A stretch of 64,000 bases of DNA, taken from assembly GCA_016214855.1 (NCBI GenBank), contig JACRMT010000018.1, forward strand, positions 1 to 64,000. The letters run 5' to 3'. Below the pieces are notes generated by a model, which ran no database searches, was not told the origin of the DNA, and was given only the letters and a program-made list of their open reading frames with translations. Positions 45,492-54,896 of this stretch are shown here, piece by piece. The position numbers were made by a program, and so were the translations under genes. Position 1 is the first letter of the stretch. Each line of letters begins with the position of its first letter. This DNA comes from Nitrospirota bacterium (GTDB lineage: Bacteria; Nitrospirota; Thermodesulfovibrionia; Thermodesulfovibrionales; UBA6898).

Positions 45492-46347
45492 GCAGGAAGA
45501 GATCATTCCCCTTCCGGAAGATGTCTTCAGACTGATCCGGGACATCATTAAGGACTATTGCGGTCTGTTTTTTGACGATAAGTCCCGCTATCTCCTTGAA
45601 AAGAGGCTTTCGCGCCGCGTGAGAAATCATCATCTGACCGACTTCAGGGATTATTACCGTTTTATCCGATATGACAAGAGGGCAGAAGAAGAGCTTACCG
45701 CTATCATGGATGTGCTTACGGTTAATGAGACCTATTTTTTCAGGGAACAGAACCAGCTTAAGGCCTTCAGTGAGGAGATCCTTGAGGAACTGAAGACCGG
45801 CAACAAGGACAAAAAAACGCTCAGGGTCTGGTCAGCCGGCTGTTCAACCGGAGAGGAGCCCTATACGATCGCCATGCTCATCAACGAACGGGGACATTTT
45901 AACGGATGGGACATCGAGATCCACGGCAGTGATATCAACCAGCGCGTTCTCCAGACAGCCCGCCGCGGTGTGTACCGCAGGAATTCGTTCCGGGCGACGG
46001 AGCCCTATTTCATGAGCAAATACTTTATGGAAGAAGACGGCTCTTTCAAGATCAGTGATGCAGCCAGAAAACATGTAAACTTCAGTTATCTCAATCTGCT
46101 TGATCCGTTCAAATCAAAGTTTCTCGGCAAGATGGATGTCATCTTCTGCAGAAACGTGCTGATCTATTTTGATAATGCCTCCCGCAGGCGCGTTATCGAG
46201 AACTTCCACGACAGGCTTGTTGATGGCGGGTATCTGCTGTTAGGTCATGCAGAGTCCCTGATCAATATCTCGACCTCCTTTACCCTGAAGCATCTGAAAA
46301 ATGATATGGTGTACCAGAAACCTGACGGCAGTACGGGGATGAAATGA
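45484..46347 (+). CDS. cheR: Receptor methyltransferase CheR
   Basis: CheR methylates receptor glutamates with S-adenosylmethionine. The 287-residue protein has the N-terminal helical domain (about 15-85) and the methyltransferase domain, with NETYFFREQNQL, the cofactor-binding VWSAGCSTGEEPYTIAM, HGSDINQRVL and IFCRNVLIYFD. It starts at GTG 45484 inside the HEAT gene and overlaps cheB by 4 bp. There is no TPR tail. Confidence 0.95.
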   Translation: MFEQEEIIPLPEDVFRLIRDIIKDYCGLFFDDKSRYLLEKRLSRRVRNHHLTDFRDYYRFIRYDKRAEEELTAIMDVLTVNETYFFREQNQLKAFSEEILEELKTGNKDKKTLRVWSAGCSTGEEPYTIAMLINERGHFNGWDIEIHGSDINQRVLQTARRGVYRRNSFRATEPYFMSKYFMEEDGSFKISDAARKHVNFSYLNLLDPFKSKFLGKMDVIFCRNVLIYFDNASRRRVIENFHDRLVDGGYLLLGHAESLINISTSFTLKHLKNDMVYQKPDGSTGMK

Positions 46348-47426
46348 AGACCAAGGTGCTTATTGTAGACGATTCTGCTTACACGCGGCAGACGATGAAG
46401 AAGATCCTCGAGGAAGAACCGGCCCTTGAGGTCGTAGGCATTGCCACTGACGGTATCGATGCCATGGCAAAGACCCTGCGGCTCCAGCCTGACATTATTA
46501 CCCTTGATTTTGAGATGCCGGGCATGGACGGATTCAGTTTTCTCCGGTGGCTGATGCGGGAGCGGCCGACGCCGGTGATCATGGTCACATCCCATGCTGA
46601 TTCAAAAACGGTATTCAAGGCCCTTGAGCTTGGCGCGGTCGATTTTATTGCGAAGCCGACACGCCGTGCATCGGTCGAACTCGAGACCATTGAACGTGAC
46701 CTGCTCAAGAAGATCAAAGGCCTCAAAAATATCAGGCTCGATATTCTGAGCAAGAATCTCGAACTGCTTGATCAGGAAGAGGAAGAGGAACAGGAGGTTG
46801 CAGGAGCGGACCGGGGCAGGACGAGCAGAAATGCCGTCGAGATTGTTGCGGTAGGATCCTCTACCGGAGGACCAGCAGCGCTGCAGATCATTCTGACGCG
46901 GCTCCCTGCTGATTTCAGGGCGGCCATGGTGATCAGCCAGCATATGCCGAAGGGCTTTACCGGGCCGCTGGCAGAGAGACTTGACCGGATGTCCCAGGTC
47001 AAGATCAAGGAAGCAGCAGAAGGAGATATTATAACTGCGGGAACGGTTTATATCTGCCCGGGCGGTGAGCATCTCAGCCTGAAGAACCGCGGGAACAAAA
47101 AGCAGGTTGCGCTCAAAGAGGGCAGGTTTGAAGATAAGTATATCCCGTCTGTTGACCATATGATGTCATCGGTTGCCGAGCAGTACGGCGCTGCTTGCCT
47201 GGGAGTGATTCTTACCGGCATGGGCAATGACGGCAAGCACGGGATGCTGGATATAAAAAAGCAGGGTGGTTATACTATAGCAGAATCTGAAGAGACTGCT
47301 GTGGTATTTGGCATGCCGGGAGAGGCGATCAAGAACGGCGGGGTGGAGAAGATCCTTCCCCTTACCGAGATCTCTGCGGAGATCATCAGGATAGTAAATA
47401 CCCCATCTGTCAGAGGGAGAAATTGA
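46344..47426 (+). CDS. cheB: Receptor methylesterase/glutamine deamidase CheB
   Basis: CheB removes methyl groups from receptors when phosphorylated by CheA. The 360-residue protein has a receiver domain (VDDSAYTRQ, then IITLDFEMPGMDGFSF and IAKPT) and a methylesterase domain whose catalytic residues are visible in VGSSTGGPAAL (Ser), SQHMPKGFT (His) and GMGNDGKHG (Asp). An acidic linker (about residues 145-160) joins them. It overlaps cheR and directly abuts the next gene. Confidence 0.95.
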   Translation: MKTKVLIVDDSAYTRQTMKKILEEEPALEVVGIATDGIDAMAKTLRLQPDIITLDFEMPGMDGFSFLRWLMRERPTPVIMVTSHADSKTVFKALELGAVDFIAKPTRRASVELETIERDLLKKIKGLKNIRLDILSKNLELLDQEEEEEQEVAGADRGRTSRNAVEIVAVGSSTGGPAALQIILTRLPADFRAAMVISQHMPKGFTGPLAERLDRMSQVKIKEAAEGDIITAGTVYICPGGEHLSLKNRGNKKQVALKEGRFEDKYIPSVDHMMSSVAEQYGAACLGVILTGMGNDGKHGMLDIKKQGGYTIAESEETAVVFGMPGEAIKNGGVEKILPLTEISAEIIRIVNTPSVRGRN

Positions 47427-48251
47427 GTGGTGGAAAAAGAATCCAGTTATCTGAATAAGGCAGAAGAGTTCATCCAGATGTTCAAGAAGGGTGAAGAATT
47501 CACCAAGGATATTCTGAGGGAAAATGAGAAACTGAGGTTCCGGGTTGCGCAGCTCGAGGAGTCGGTCGAGCGCTCCGGTGATGAGGCCAGGACCAAGCTC
47601 TATGATGAGCGGATAAGGCTGCTTGAGCTTGAACTGAACTCCCTGAAGGACAAGTTCGTCGAAGTTGAAGAAGAGAATAAGGATTTTGCCTCAAAATATC
47701 TCGGCGTCGAAGAGGAGAACAATAATCTTGCCAACCTCTATGTCGCCAGTTACCAGCTCCATTCTACGCTTGATTTTTCCGAGGTGCTGAGGATCGTTGT
47801 CGAGATCGTAATCAACCTTATCGGCGCAGAGCAGTTTGCGGTCATGCTTATTGATGATAAGACGAACGATCTTGTTGCTGTTGCCACAGAGGGCATTCAG
47901 GCATCCGAGTCGCTGCGGGCAAAGATCGGAGAGGGTATCATCGGCAGAGTGACCAAGGAAGGCGAAAGTTATTTTGCCGCAGACCTGAGCGCGATGCATG
48001 AGTTCAATTCGTTTGAACCGATCGTCTGTATTCCGCTCAAAATAAAGGAGCATGTTATCGGCGTTATTGCCATCTATAAACTGCTTACGCAGAAGTCAGG
48101 GTTCAATAATGTCGATTATGAGCTTTTCAATCTCCTCGCAGGCCATGCTGCAACAGCGATCTTCTCGTCCCGGCTGTATACCCAGTCGGAGAGGAAGCTG
48201 ACAACCATTCAGGGGTTTCTGGACCTTCTGAAAGACAAACCGAAGAGATAG
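47427..48251 (+). CDS. Coiled-coil and GAF domain protein
   Basis: The 274-residue protein has a long coiled coil (about 15-100, heptad-like with many E, K and L) followed by a GAF domain (about 105-262), with FAVMLIDDKTNDLVAVATEG, IGEGIIGRVTKEGES and PLKIKEHVIGVIAIYK. GAF domains bind small molecules or dimerise. No output domain is present. It starts with GTG (47427 or 47430) right after the cheB stop, so it belongs to the operon and may tune the kinase or act as an adaptor. Confidence 0.85.
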   Translation: MVEKESSYLNKAEEFIQMFKKGEEFTKDILRENEKLRFRVAQLEESVERSGDEARTKLYDERIRLLELELNSLKDKFVEVEEENKDFASKYLGVEEENNNLANLYVASYQLHSTLDFSEVLRIVVEIVINLIGAEQFAVMLIDDKTNDLVAVATEGIQASESLRAKIGEGIIGRVTKEGESYFAADLSAMHEFNSFEPIVCIPLKIKEHVIGVIAIYKLLTQKSGFNNVDYELFNLLAGHAATAIFSSRLYTQSERKLTTIQGFLDLLKDKPKR

Positions 48252-48263
48252 GAGGAGAGCTGG

Positions 48264-48641
48264 ATGCCGAACATTCTTGTGGTAGAAGATTCACCGACCA
48301 TGCGGCAGCTGATCAGCTTTGCCATGAAACGTATTGCCAATTCGCATGTCATAGAAGCAACGGACGGCGTTGACGCATTGAAGAAGCTCTCGTCTGACAA
48401 GATCGATCTCATCCTCTGCGATATCAATATGCCGGTGATGGATGGCCTCAAACTGGTGAGCCTTGTGCGCGGCAATGCGACCTTTAAGGATATTCCGATC
48501 ATCATGGTTACGACCGAGGGGGCAGAAGAGGACCGGAAGAGGGCTATCGCGATAGGCGCCAATGCCTATCTCCCCAAGCCCATCCAGACACAGGAACTGA
48601 TCAAGCTGGTGAATACCTATCTTGGCGGCAGTGCGAGTTAG
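48264..48641 (+). CDS. CheY-like response regulator, last gene of the operon
   Basis: The 125-residue receiver has VVEDSPTMRQ, the phosphorylated Asp in LILCDINMPVMDG, MVTTEG and YLPKPI with the conserved lysine. A GGAGGAG site precedes ATG 48264. It is the second CheY of the cluster and may act as a phosphate sink or a separate output. A terminator hairpin follows about 100 bp later. Confidence 0.93.
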   Translation: MPNILVVEDSPTMRQLISFAMKRIANSHVIEATDGVDALKKLSSDKIDLILCDINMPVMDGLKLVSLVRGNATFKDIPIIMVTTEGAEEDRKRAIAIGANAYLPKPIQTQELIKLVNTYLGGSAS

Positions 48642-48737
48642 CCTTATCTACAGGCGCATGTTTCGAATGTCAGCTGCGGGCTGAATCAGCTTAGAACCCA
48701 TGAAAAGGTCTTATGGGTGTGTGAAAGAAATAGATGA

Positions 48738-48763
48738 AGAGGGGCGGGATGCTCCGCCCCTCT
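48738..48763. terminator. Bidirectional terminator between cheY and the cytochrome gene
   Basis: AGAGGGGCGG (48738) pairs perfectly with CCGCCCCTCT (48754) around a GATGCT loop. It lies between converging genes, 97 bp after the cheY stop and 8 bp after the cytochrome stop on the other strand, so it probably ends both transcripts. T runs are short on both sides. Confidence 0.75.
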
Positions 48764-48771
48764 AGAGAAAA

Positions 48772-50682
48772 TTACAACCCTTCTACATTGTGGCAGGTTC
48801 CACACGAGTTGGTATACGGGATCGGCATTGCCTTGCCAGGATCAACTCCCTTCACTCCCTTGTTGTCCTTCCTCGGGACATCAAATACATGGGAGGTGAT
48901 GTCATTCATCCAGTAGTTCTTGCCGTCTTTATTCGCAAGACCCTTACCGAAACCTGAACCTGTCTGCATAGTCTTGGGATTATGGCAGTCAGCGCAGTGG
49001 ATATTGCTGTGGGCCATGCCGACCTTTGCCGAAGTATGTGCCTTTACATCAGATATATCCTTGTGGCAGCCGACGCAGAGCGTGTTCTTCTCGTCCATCA
49101 CAGGGGCGCGAAGCTGATGCCTCACCTCAGTCATGCCATGTGGATCATGACAGTCTGTGCAGACCATGATATGGTTCCCGTTCCGGTACTTCTTTGACTT
49201 CACAAAGTCAGTGCCCTGCTGATGGTGGGACTTGGAATGGAGTCCGTCAGGCCAGAAATCATTCTGCGCAGCGTCTTCCCTTGTGGTGAAGTTCACCAGA
49301 TAGTCATTTCTGCTTGTGCCAGGGAGCATCATTCTATTATCTTTGTTTAAAGGCTGGTCGTTTTTGAGATTGCCCTGCGGCCTGCTGTGGCACTGTTCGC
49401 AGATCACAGAAGCTCTTTCAGGCGAGAGCTTTCTCGGGCTTACGATAGTCGAGGCTTTATTTGCCTTCGGCGCCTTCACATGATCAGAGCCCGGGCCATG
49501 ACAGACCTCGCAGCCGATATTCAACTCATTCGGTATGCCGTCACCGTCAATATCCATCTCTCCGTTAGGATCATTGACAGCGCCTGCAACATAGTCACCG
49601 GCCACGGTCTGGGTAAGGGTGTAGCCGGTATAGTGACAGGAGGCGCATTCTATATCAAAGGCCTTTTTCTTTGGCGGGTCGGTCAGTTTCTTTGCCTCTT
49701 CATTGTAGAACCAGTCAGCATGATAATCCCTCCAGGGTTTGCGTCCTCTGTCATTGAAGCTTTCGTCTCCCATGGTATTGAACTGGACAAAGGGGAAGAG
49801 GGCATTGCCGGACCTGACAAGGTATCTCTGTTTGAAGATGCCTCCTCCGTAAGTCATCTCAACGGTATAGGTCCTTACAGGGTCAGAGGCGTCTTTCATG
49901 TTCTCTGTTTTGAATTTCAGCTTGCCGTCTGTGTCCTTAAAGAAAGTGGCCTTCAAGCTTACGGTTGCAGGGTCTGTCGGCATCTTTTCAGATATCTGAT
50001 ATTTATCAAAACCCCTGCTCTTGTCAAAGCTGTGGAAATAGAAGGTTGTACCTGCCATCAGCTTTTTCAGACCTTTGTCAAAATCAGGGAACCTTGAGGA
50101 GTCCTGCAGTTTGCTGTCCTTGCCTGCTACGCGGATGCCCAGTTTGTGGAGCGTTTTCTTTTCGGCCCCATACGTCTGGTGGCAGGAGATGCATTTTGAT
50201 GATCCGACATAGGTTGCCTCAGGAGATACATTGCCTGACAGCAGGATCTTCACGGTTTTGCCTTTGAATTCTACTGTTGACATGGCCTTATTGGACTTGT
50301 CGCCGCCCGGCAGATAGGTCTTGTCAGCAGGCTGGACATAGATAAAGTATTTGCCGTCAGGGATGCCTGCGATATTGAAGCTGCCCTTTTTGTCTGTTGT
50401 TCCTTTCCTATATTTATCAATATTGGCAGCGAGATTATCCTCCAGAGGTTCATCATTGGGAGAGTTTCTCCTCACCTCGATCGGGGTCTTTGCCAGTGCC
50501 GCGACATCCGCTGCAGGGATCAGATAGACCTCTGCTTTTATAACAGCCTGCCCTGATCCGTCATGGACATTACCTTTCATGCTGTTCTCATTCGTCTTCT
50601 TGCCCTCGGCCTGAGTGTCATAAAATGCGAAACCAAGTGCGCAACATAGAACGAGCAATACGGTTAGTATTCTGCGATTCAT
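48772..50682 (-). CDS. Exported octaheme cytochrome c with an N-terminal beta-sandwich domain
   Basis: From ATG 50682 (AGGAGG site) the product has 636 residues: signal peptide (about 1-24, ending TQAEG), a carboxypeptidase-regulatory-like domain (about 35-130: SMKGNVHDGSGQAVIKAEVY, then DKKGSFNIAGIPDGKYFIYV) and a cytochrome part with eight CxxCH sites: CISCH, CASCH, CEVCH, CEQCH, CTDCH, CVGCH, CADCH and CGTCH. No membrane helix follows the signal peptide, so it is periplasmic or outer-surface. The long stretch between the first and second heme (about 200 residues) has no motif I know. It probably carries electrons to or from an external acceptor or donor. The in-frame extension to ATG 50748 lacks a ribosome site. 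Confidence 0.9.
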   Translation of the reverse strand: MNRRILTVLLVLCCALGFAFYDTQAEGKKTNENSMKGNVHDGSGQAVIKAEVYLIPAADVAALAKTPIEVRRNSPNDEPLEDNLAANIDKYRKGTTDKKGSFNIAGIPDGKYFIYVQPADKTYLPGGDKSNKAMSTVEFKGKTVKILLSGNVSPEATYVGSSKCISCHQTYGAEKKTLHKLGIRVAGKDSKLQDSSRFPDFDKGLKKLMAGTTFYFHSFDKSRGFDKYQISEKMPTDPATVSLKATFFKDTDGKLKFKTENMKDASDPVRTYTVEMTYGGGIFKQRYLVRSGNALFPFVQFNTMGDESFNDRGRKPWRDYHADWFYNEEAKKLTDPPKKKAFDIECASCHYTGYTLTQTVAGDYVAGAVNDPNGEMDIDGDGIPNELNIGCEVCHGPGSDHVKAPKANKASTIVSPRKLSPERASVICEQCHSRPQGNLKNDQPLNKDNRMMLPGTSRNDYLVNFTTREDAAQNDFWPDGLHSKSHHQQGTDFVKSKKYRNGNHIMVCTDCHDPHGMTEVRHQLRAPVMDEKNTLCVGCHKDISDVKAHTSAKVGMAHSNIHCADCHNPKTMQTGSGFGKGLANKDGKNYWMNDITSHVFDVPRKDNKGVKGVDPGKAMPIPYTNSCGTCHNVEGL

Positions 50683-50740
50683 TGTGTGACCTCCTAATAA
50701 ATGTTTCAGATTGACAACGTAATAGAACTTAGCGTCCTGA

Positions 50741-51133
50741 TCAGACATATGAAGACTGCGGAGGAGAAAGACCGGATACGGTCTTCGAGTAAAAAAGCGG
50801 CGGACTTACCCCTGAAAAGACCTTCAGTCTGCCTGCCGCCATCACAGGCAGCTCAGTGTCAGGGACAATAGTCGAAGGCGCTGCAGGGAAATACTCGCTC
50901 CGGGTGGGGGTTCCCTTAGCAGGATAGAAGAAAAGTGAAAGATGCTGATGGTTTTGGACCGATGTATTGCCGACTATGGGGAAATTATAAAGAGGGACTG
51001 CATGGTATCTCTCGGTAAGCTGGAAAAAATGGTATTTCTGAAGCCGCTCGCCGCGGCTGCAGGGGAACATTACTGCAATGATGAGATAAGGGATGAGAAA
51101 GGCAGTCTTGATCAGTAATGATTGAACGCCCAT
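50741..51133 (-). CDS. Possible small membrane-anchored protein of unknown function
   Basis: This 130-residue frame starts with a hydrophobic segment (about 7-24: LIKTAFLIPYLIIAVMF) and continues with a P, S, Y and F-rich tail. I see no family. It lies directly upstream of the octaheme cytochrome on the same strand, but its ATG has no clear ribosome site and the composition is not distinctly coding. It could be a chance frame. If it is not a gene, 50683-51317 is an upstream region containing only the HU terminator. Confidence 0.3.
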   Translation of the reverse strand: MGVQSLLIKTAFLIPYLIIAVMFPCSRGERLQKYHFFQLTERYHAVPLYNFPIVGNTSVQNHQHLSLFFYPAKGTPTRSEYFPAAPSTIVPDTELPVMAAGRLKVFSGVSPPLFYSKTVSGLSPPQSSYV

Positions 51134-51253
51134 ATCTTATTTAATCACATCTTCGTGTCCTTTTCAATGCAAATAGTCCTGGCCAGCCAATAGCGCGGTG
51201 ATCCAAGCGTCGTGATGTCAAGATATTCTGCTGAAAAAAAGCAAAAAATCAGA

Positions 51254-51291
51254 AGAAAAAAAGCCGTCAGTATCCGGATCGATCTGACGGC
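51254..51291 (-). terminator. Rho-independent terminator of the pheA-to-HU operon
   Basis: On the minus strand GCCGTCAG pairs with CTGACGGC (51263-51270 with 51284-51291) and is followed by a run of seven T, then CTT. It lies 27 bp after the stop of the HU gene, the last gene of the operon. Confidence 0.85.
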
Positions 51292-51317
51292 CTTCTATAA
51301 AAGCGGAGATAAAACTG

Positions 51318-51599
51318 TTACTTGGCGTTCAGGGCTTCTTTGAGCGCTTTGCCGACCTTGAAATACAGGACCTTCTTGCCCGGCACATCAACACTCTCGC
51401 CGGTCTTCGGGTTCCTGGCCTTTCTGGGGTTGCGGTTCTTCAGACGGAAGTTCCCAAACCCGCGTATCTCGATCTTTTCGCCGCTCATCAGGGCCTTTTT
51501 GATGCTCTCAAACACGGTATCGACAACGATCTCTGTCTGGCTCCGGGTAAGTCCTTCGACCTTTTCCGAAACCTTTTCAATAAGGACTGATTTTGTCAT
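51318..51599 (-). CDS. HU/IHF-family DNA-binding protein
   Basis: The 93-residue protein is a complete HU/IHF fold. It begins MTKSVLIEKVSEKVEGL and contains the family signature GEKIEIRGFGNFRLKNRNPRKARNPKTGE-type arm with the conserved proline, then VPGKKVLYFKVGKALKEAL. It bends DNA and organises the chromosome. The GFGNF and RNPKTGE segments are shared by HU and IHF, so I leave the subtype open; the N-terminal LIEKV is nearer IHF. It is the last gene of the operon, 13 bp after sppA. Confidence 0.93.
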   Translation of the reverse strand: MTKSVLIEKVSEKVEGLTRSQTEIVVDTVFESIKKALMSGEKIEIRGFGNFRLKNRNPRKARNPKTGESVDVPGKKVLYFKVGKALKEALNAK

Positions 51600-51612
51600 A
51601 TAACCTCCATTC

Positions 51613-52461
51613 CTAAGGTGTATAGAGAAACTTTATTCTGAGTGTCGGGAAAATGTCCGTAAGTTCCTTCGGGAATCTGCTCTTGAGGAGTTCCATGATG
51701 GATGTCTTTTCTTTTTTCTCCACCAGATCAGGCTCTCCGGAAATGCCGACTAATTGTGCTGTTTTCATTATCGTGTCCTCGAGTGTGCCGAGTTCATCGA
51801 TCAGCTTCTGTGCCCTTGCCTGCTCTCCGCTGAAGATCCTGCCGTCAGCTATTGTCCTCACATCCTCGATCTTGAGTTTTCTTCCCGCTGCCACGGCCTT
51901 AATGAACTGTTCATGTACGTTGTCCATCACCCCCTGGAGAAGTTCGCGCTCTTCAACCCCCATTTTTCTAAAAGCCGATGCCATATCCTTGTGTTTGCCG
52001 CTCTTGATCACTTCGGTAGTTATGCCGATCTTGGTCATAAGGCCCTCAATATTCGGTATCTCCATGATAACGCCTATGGAGCCGGTCAAGGTGCCGGGGT
52101 TGGCGATGATCATGTCCGCAGGGGCTGCAATATAATACCCGCCAGATGCGGCGATCGAGCCCATCGATACAACCACTTTCTTGGCGGCAGCAGCTTTTTT
52201 AACCTCTTCGTAGATCTCCTGTGAGGGGGCAACTGCCCCGCCCGGGCTGTCAATTCTCAGAACTATGGCCTTGATCGAACGGTCCTTTGTATGCTCCTTG
52301 ATCTCGTCAACGATATTTCTGGAGTCGAGGATAGGCCCTTCAATCCTGACCAGTGCTATCCGGCTCCCAAGAGGGATCTTCTTCTGAATAAGCGTCAGCG
52401 AAAGGCTGATGACCAGGAGGCAGAGCAGGACGATGCTTATGACGATACAGGCTTTTTTCAC
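51613..52461 (-). CDS. sppA: Signal peptide peptidase SppA, short form
   Basis: SppA cuts leftover signal peptides in the membrane. The 282-residue protein is the single-domain form, with an N-terminal membrane helix (about 5-25) and an S49 peptidase domain (VALVRIEGPI, then LRIDSPGGAVAPSQEIYEE, SMGSIAASGGYYIAAPAD with the catalytic serine, and LTGSIGVIM). The lysine base is expected in the GITTEVIKSGKHKD region. It overlaps rpsA by 4 bp and precedes the HU gene. Confidence 0.92.
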   Translation of the reverse strand: MKKACIVISIVLLCLLVISLSLTLIQKKIPLGSRIALVRIEGPILDSRNIVDEIKEHTKDRSIKAIVLRIDSPGGAVAPSQEIYEEVKKAAAAKKVVVSMGSIAASGGYYIAAPADMIIANPGTLTGSIGVIMEIPNIEGLMTKIGITTEVIKSGKHKDMASAFRKMGVEERELLQGVMDNVHEQFIKAVAAGRKLKIEDVRTIADGRIFSGEQARAQKLIDELGTLEDTIMKTAQLVGISGEPDLVEKKEKTSIMELLKSRFPKELTDIFPTLRIKFLYTP

Positions 52462-54038
52462 TGCTCAGTCTTTCCCACATGTTTCATGCTGAGACCGATC
52501 TTGCGTTCATCGGTATCTATCCTGATGATGCGGGCTCTGATCTGGTCTCCGTCCTTGATCGGCTCCCCCTCAGGCTGTATGATCTCCGAGGAATAGATAA
52601 GCCCTTCAACGCCCCCTTCCATCTCAAGAAAAATGCCAAAATCCGTAGTCTTCAGGACTGTGCCGCTGATCTCGTCACCGAGCTTGAACTGCTCCGGTAT
52701 CCTGCTGACCCAGGGATCGGGCTCAAGCTGCTTAAGGCCAAGGGCTATTTTTTCCTTTTCGGTATCAATAGTGAGAATGACCGCATCTACCTTCTGACCT
52801 TTCTTCAGCAGCTCTGAAGGATGTTTTACATGTTTTGTCCAGGACATATCGGATATATGGATGAGACCATCAATGCCTTCCGGAAGGCCTACGAAGGCGC
52901 CGAAGTCAGTAATGCTTCTGACCTTGCCTGATACCGTCTGCCCGGGCTGGTAATGTTCCCTGACCAGCTGCCAGGGACTCTGCTTTGTCTGGCGTATGCT
53001 CAGCGAGAGCTTGCGATCAGCCTGATCAACCCTCATTACGGTCGCTTCTACCTGTTCGCCGACCGAGAGATACTTCGACGGATGTTTCGGTCTTGGCGAC
53101 CAGTCGATCTCCGAGACATGGACAAGCCCTTCGAGACCGCGTTCGATCTCGATGAATGCGCCGTAATCGGTGATACTTACGACTTTGCCCGTAACCCGCG
53201 CTCCCAGCGGATATTTTCCCGCAATGTTTTCCCAGGGGTCAGGGTTCTTCTGCTTGAACCCGAGCGTCACTTTTTCTTTCTCTGCATCATATTTAAGAAC
53301 CTTGACCTCTATAGTGTCGCCGACAGCAAAGAATTCGCTGGGGTGACTGATCCTGCCCCATGAGATATCAGAGATATGAAGCAGTCCATCCAGTCCGCCG
53401 AGGTCCACGAATACGCCATAGTCAGTGATGTTCTTGACCGTTCCGTGGATGAGTGCGCCTTCGGCGATCCTGCCGAGGGTTTCACCCTTTTTCTGAGACC
53501 GCTCTTCTTCAAGGATGATCCTCCTTGATACAATGATGTTCGAACGTTTGCTGTTCATCTTGATGATCCTGAAAGACATCACCTTGCCGATCAGGCTGTC
53601 AAGGTCCTTGATCAATTTGATATCGATCTGAGATGCAGGAAGGAATGCCTTGACATCGCCGATGTCAACGGTCATGCCGCCCTTTGTCTTTTCGATGATC
53701 TTTCCTTCGATAAGGGTGTTTTCCTGTGCTGCTTTTTCGAGGGAATCCCACGATTTTATCTTTGATGCCCGTTCTTTGGACAGCCGCATCATGCCCTCGG
53801 AATCCCGCATCTGTTCGACATATACCTCAAGGGCATCTCCGGGCCTGAGCTGCCGCATCTCCTCGTCAGAGAACTCTTCTCTCCTGATAAAGCCTTCTGA
53901 CTTGTACCCGATGTCTGCCATGACACCGTCTGCCTTGATAGAGATCACTTTAGCCCGAAGCAGTGTTCCCGGAGAGATCGTCTGGAACGTCTCGGCGTAG
54001 AGCTTCTCCATTTCATTGTTGTTCATCGTTTCATCCAT
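52458..54038 (-). CDS. rpsA: 30S ribosomal protein S1
   Basis: S1 helps mRNA bind the ribosome. The 526-residue protein has six S1 domains, each marked by a G-x-V-x-x-I-x-D-Y/F-G-x-F-type line (for example GTVKNITDYGVFVDLGGLDG and GKVVSITDYGAFIEIERGLEG); the first two are more diverged, as is usual for S1. ATG 54038 overlaps the ispH stop by one base and has GGGGGA upstream; ATG 54026 is an alternative. Genes cmk-ispH-rpsA are a well-known neighbourhood in many bacteria. Confidence 0.95.
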   Translation of the reverse strand: MDETMNNNEMEKLYAETFQTISPGTLLRAKVISIKADGVMADIGYKSEGFIRREEFSDEEMRQLRPGDALEVYVEQMRDSEGMMRLSKERASKIKSWDSLEKAAQENTLIEGKIIEKTKGGMTVDIGDVKAFLPASQIDIKLIKDLDSLIGKVMSFRIIKMNSKRSNIIVSRRIILEEERSQKKGETLGRIAEGALIHGTVKNITDYGVFVDLGGLDGLLHISDISWGRISHPSEFFAVGDTIEVKVLKYDAEKEKVTLGFKQKNPDPWENIAGKYPLGARVTGKVVSITDYGAFIEIERGLEGLVHVSEIDWSPRPKHPSKYLSVGEQVEATVMRVDQADRKLSLSIRQTKQSPWQLVREHYQPGQTVSGKVRSITDFGAFVGLPEGIDGLIHISDMSWTKHVKHPSELLKKGQKVDAVILTIDTEKEKIALGLKQLEPDPWVSRIPEQFKLGDEISGTVLKTTDFGIFLEMEGGVEGLIYSSEIIQPEGEPIKDGDQIRARIIRIDTDERKIGLSMKHVGKTEQ

Positions 54039-54883
54039 TACTGGCTTCCCCCTATAGCATGTATTCTTTTTTCTACTTTGCGTATGATCCAGTCAGGCGT
54101 CGAAGCGCCTGCCGTAATGCCGACCTTTTTCACATTGTCAAACCAGGACGCATCAAGCTCGTCTTCTGTTTCGATGTGATATGTCCTGACCGACATGGAA
54201 CTGCAGAGATGTGCAAGCTGCGTCGTGTTTGCGCTGTTTTTGCCGCCGACAACGATCATCACATCCACCTTGCGCGCCATCTGCTCGGTCTCCTTGAGCC
54301 GCAGGGCCGTTGAGTTGCATATCGTATTATATACCTTTACTTCACGTGCATGTTCTATGATCTGTGAAAGGGCCTTTTTCAATGCCTCTATGGGCTGGGT
54401 GGTCTGAACAACAACGCCGACCTTCGGTTTAAGCTTCGGCAGCGCTGACTGTTCATCGAGCACGATCGCATCGTCGCCCGCATAGCTCACGATGCCCTTA
54501 ACCTCAGGATGGTTCCTGTCGCCTAAAATAACGACCTGATAGCCGTTTTCCTTCAAAAGTTTAGCATAGTGCTGGGCATTTTTTACAAAAGGGCAGGTCG
54601 CATCAATGATCTTGATGCCGCGGGACAAGATCGTGTCGTGCGTCTGGCAGGGTATGCCATGGGTCCTGATGATCAGTGAGGATATCTTTCTGGCATCAAG
54701 GTCATCGACCTCGAGCGGGGATATTCCTTCCTCTGCCAGCTTTGCGATGACCTGCGGGTTATGGATGATCGGTCCAAGCGTGTACAGATCTTTTTTATTT
54801 TCCTTTGCCATGTCAAAGGTGATATCGATGGCACGCTTTACGCCAAAGCAGAAGCCTGCCCGTTTTGCCGTGATGATCTTCAC
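54038..54883 (-). CDS. ispH: 4-hydroxy-3-methylbut-2-enyl diphosphate reductase
   Basis: IspH does the last step of the MEP pathway to isopentenyl diphosphate, with a 4Fe-4S cluster. I place the start at GTG 54883, giving 281 residues beginning VKIITAKRAGFCFGVKRAI, which is the family's standard N-terminus; a frame from 54994 adds 37 unrelated residues and overlaps cmk. The cluster cysteines are in GFCFGV, ATCPFV and the later YNTICNSTALR segment, and HTHGI and VVGGKNSANT are also family motifs. It begins 14 bp after cmk and abuts rpsA. Confidence 0.93.
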   Translation of the reverse strand: MKIITAKRAGFCFGVKRAIDITFDMAKENKKDLYTLGPIIHNPQVIAKLAEEGISPLEVDDLDARKISSLIIRTHGIPCQTHDTILSRGIKIIDATCPFVKNAQHYAKLLKENGYQVVILGDRNHPEVKGIVSYAGDDAIVLDEQSALPKLKPKVGVVVQTTQPIEALKKALSQIIEHAREVKVYNTICNSTALRLKETEQMARKVDVMIVVGGKNSANTTQLAHLCSSMSVRTYHIETEDELDASWFDNVKKVGITAGASTPDWIIRKVEKRIHAIGGSQ

Positions 54884-54896
54884 GCTGCAGGTCTCT

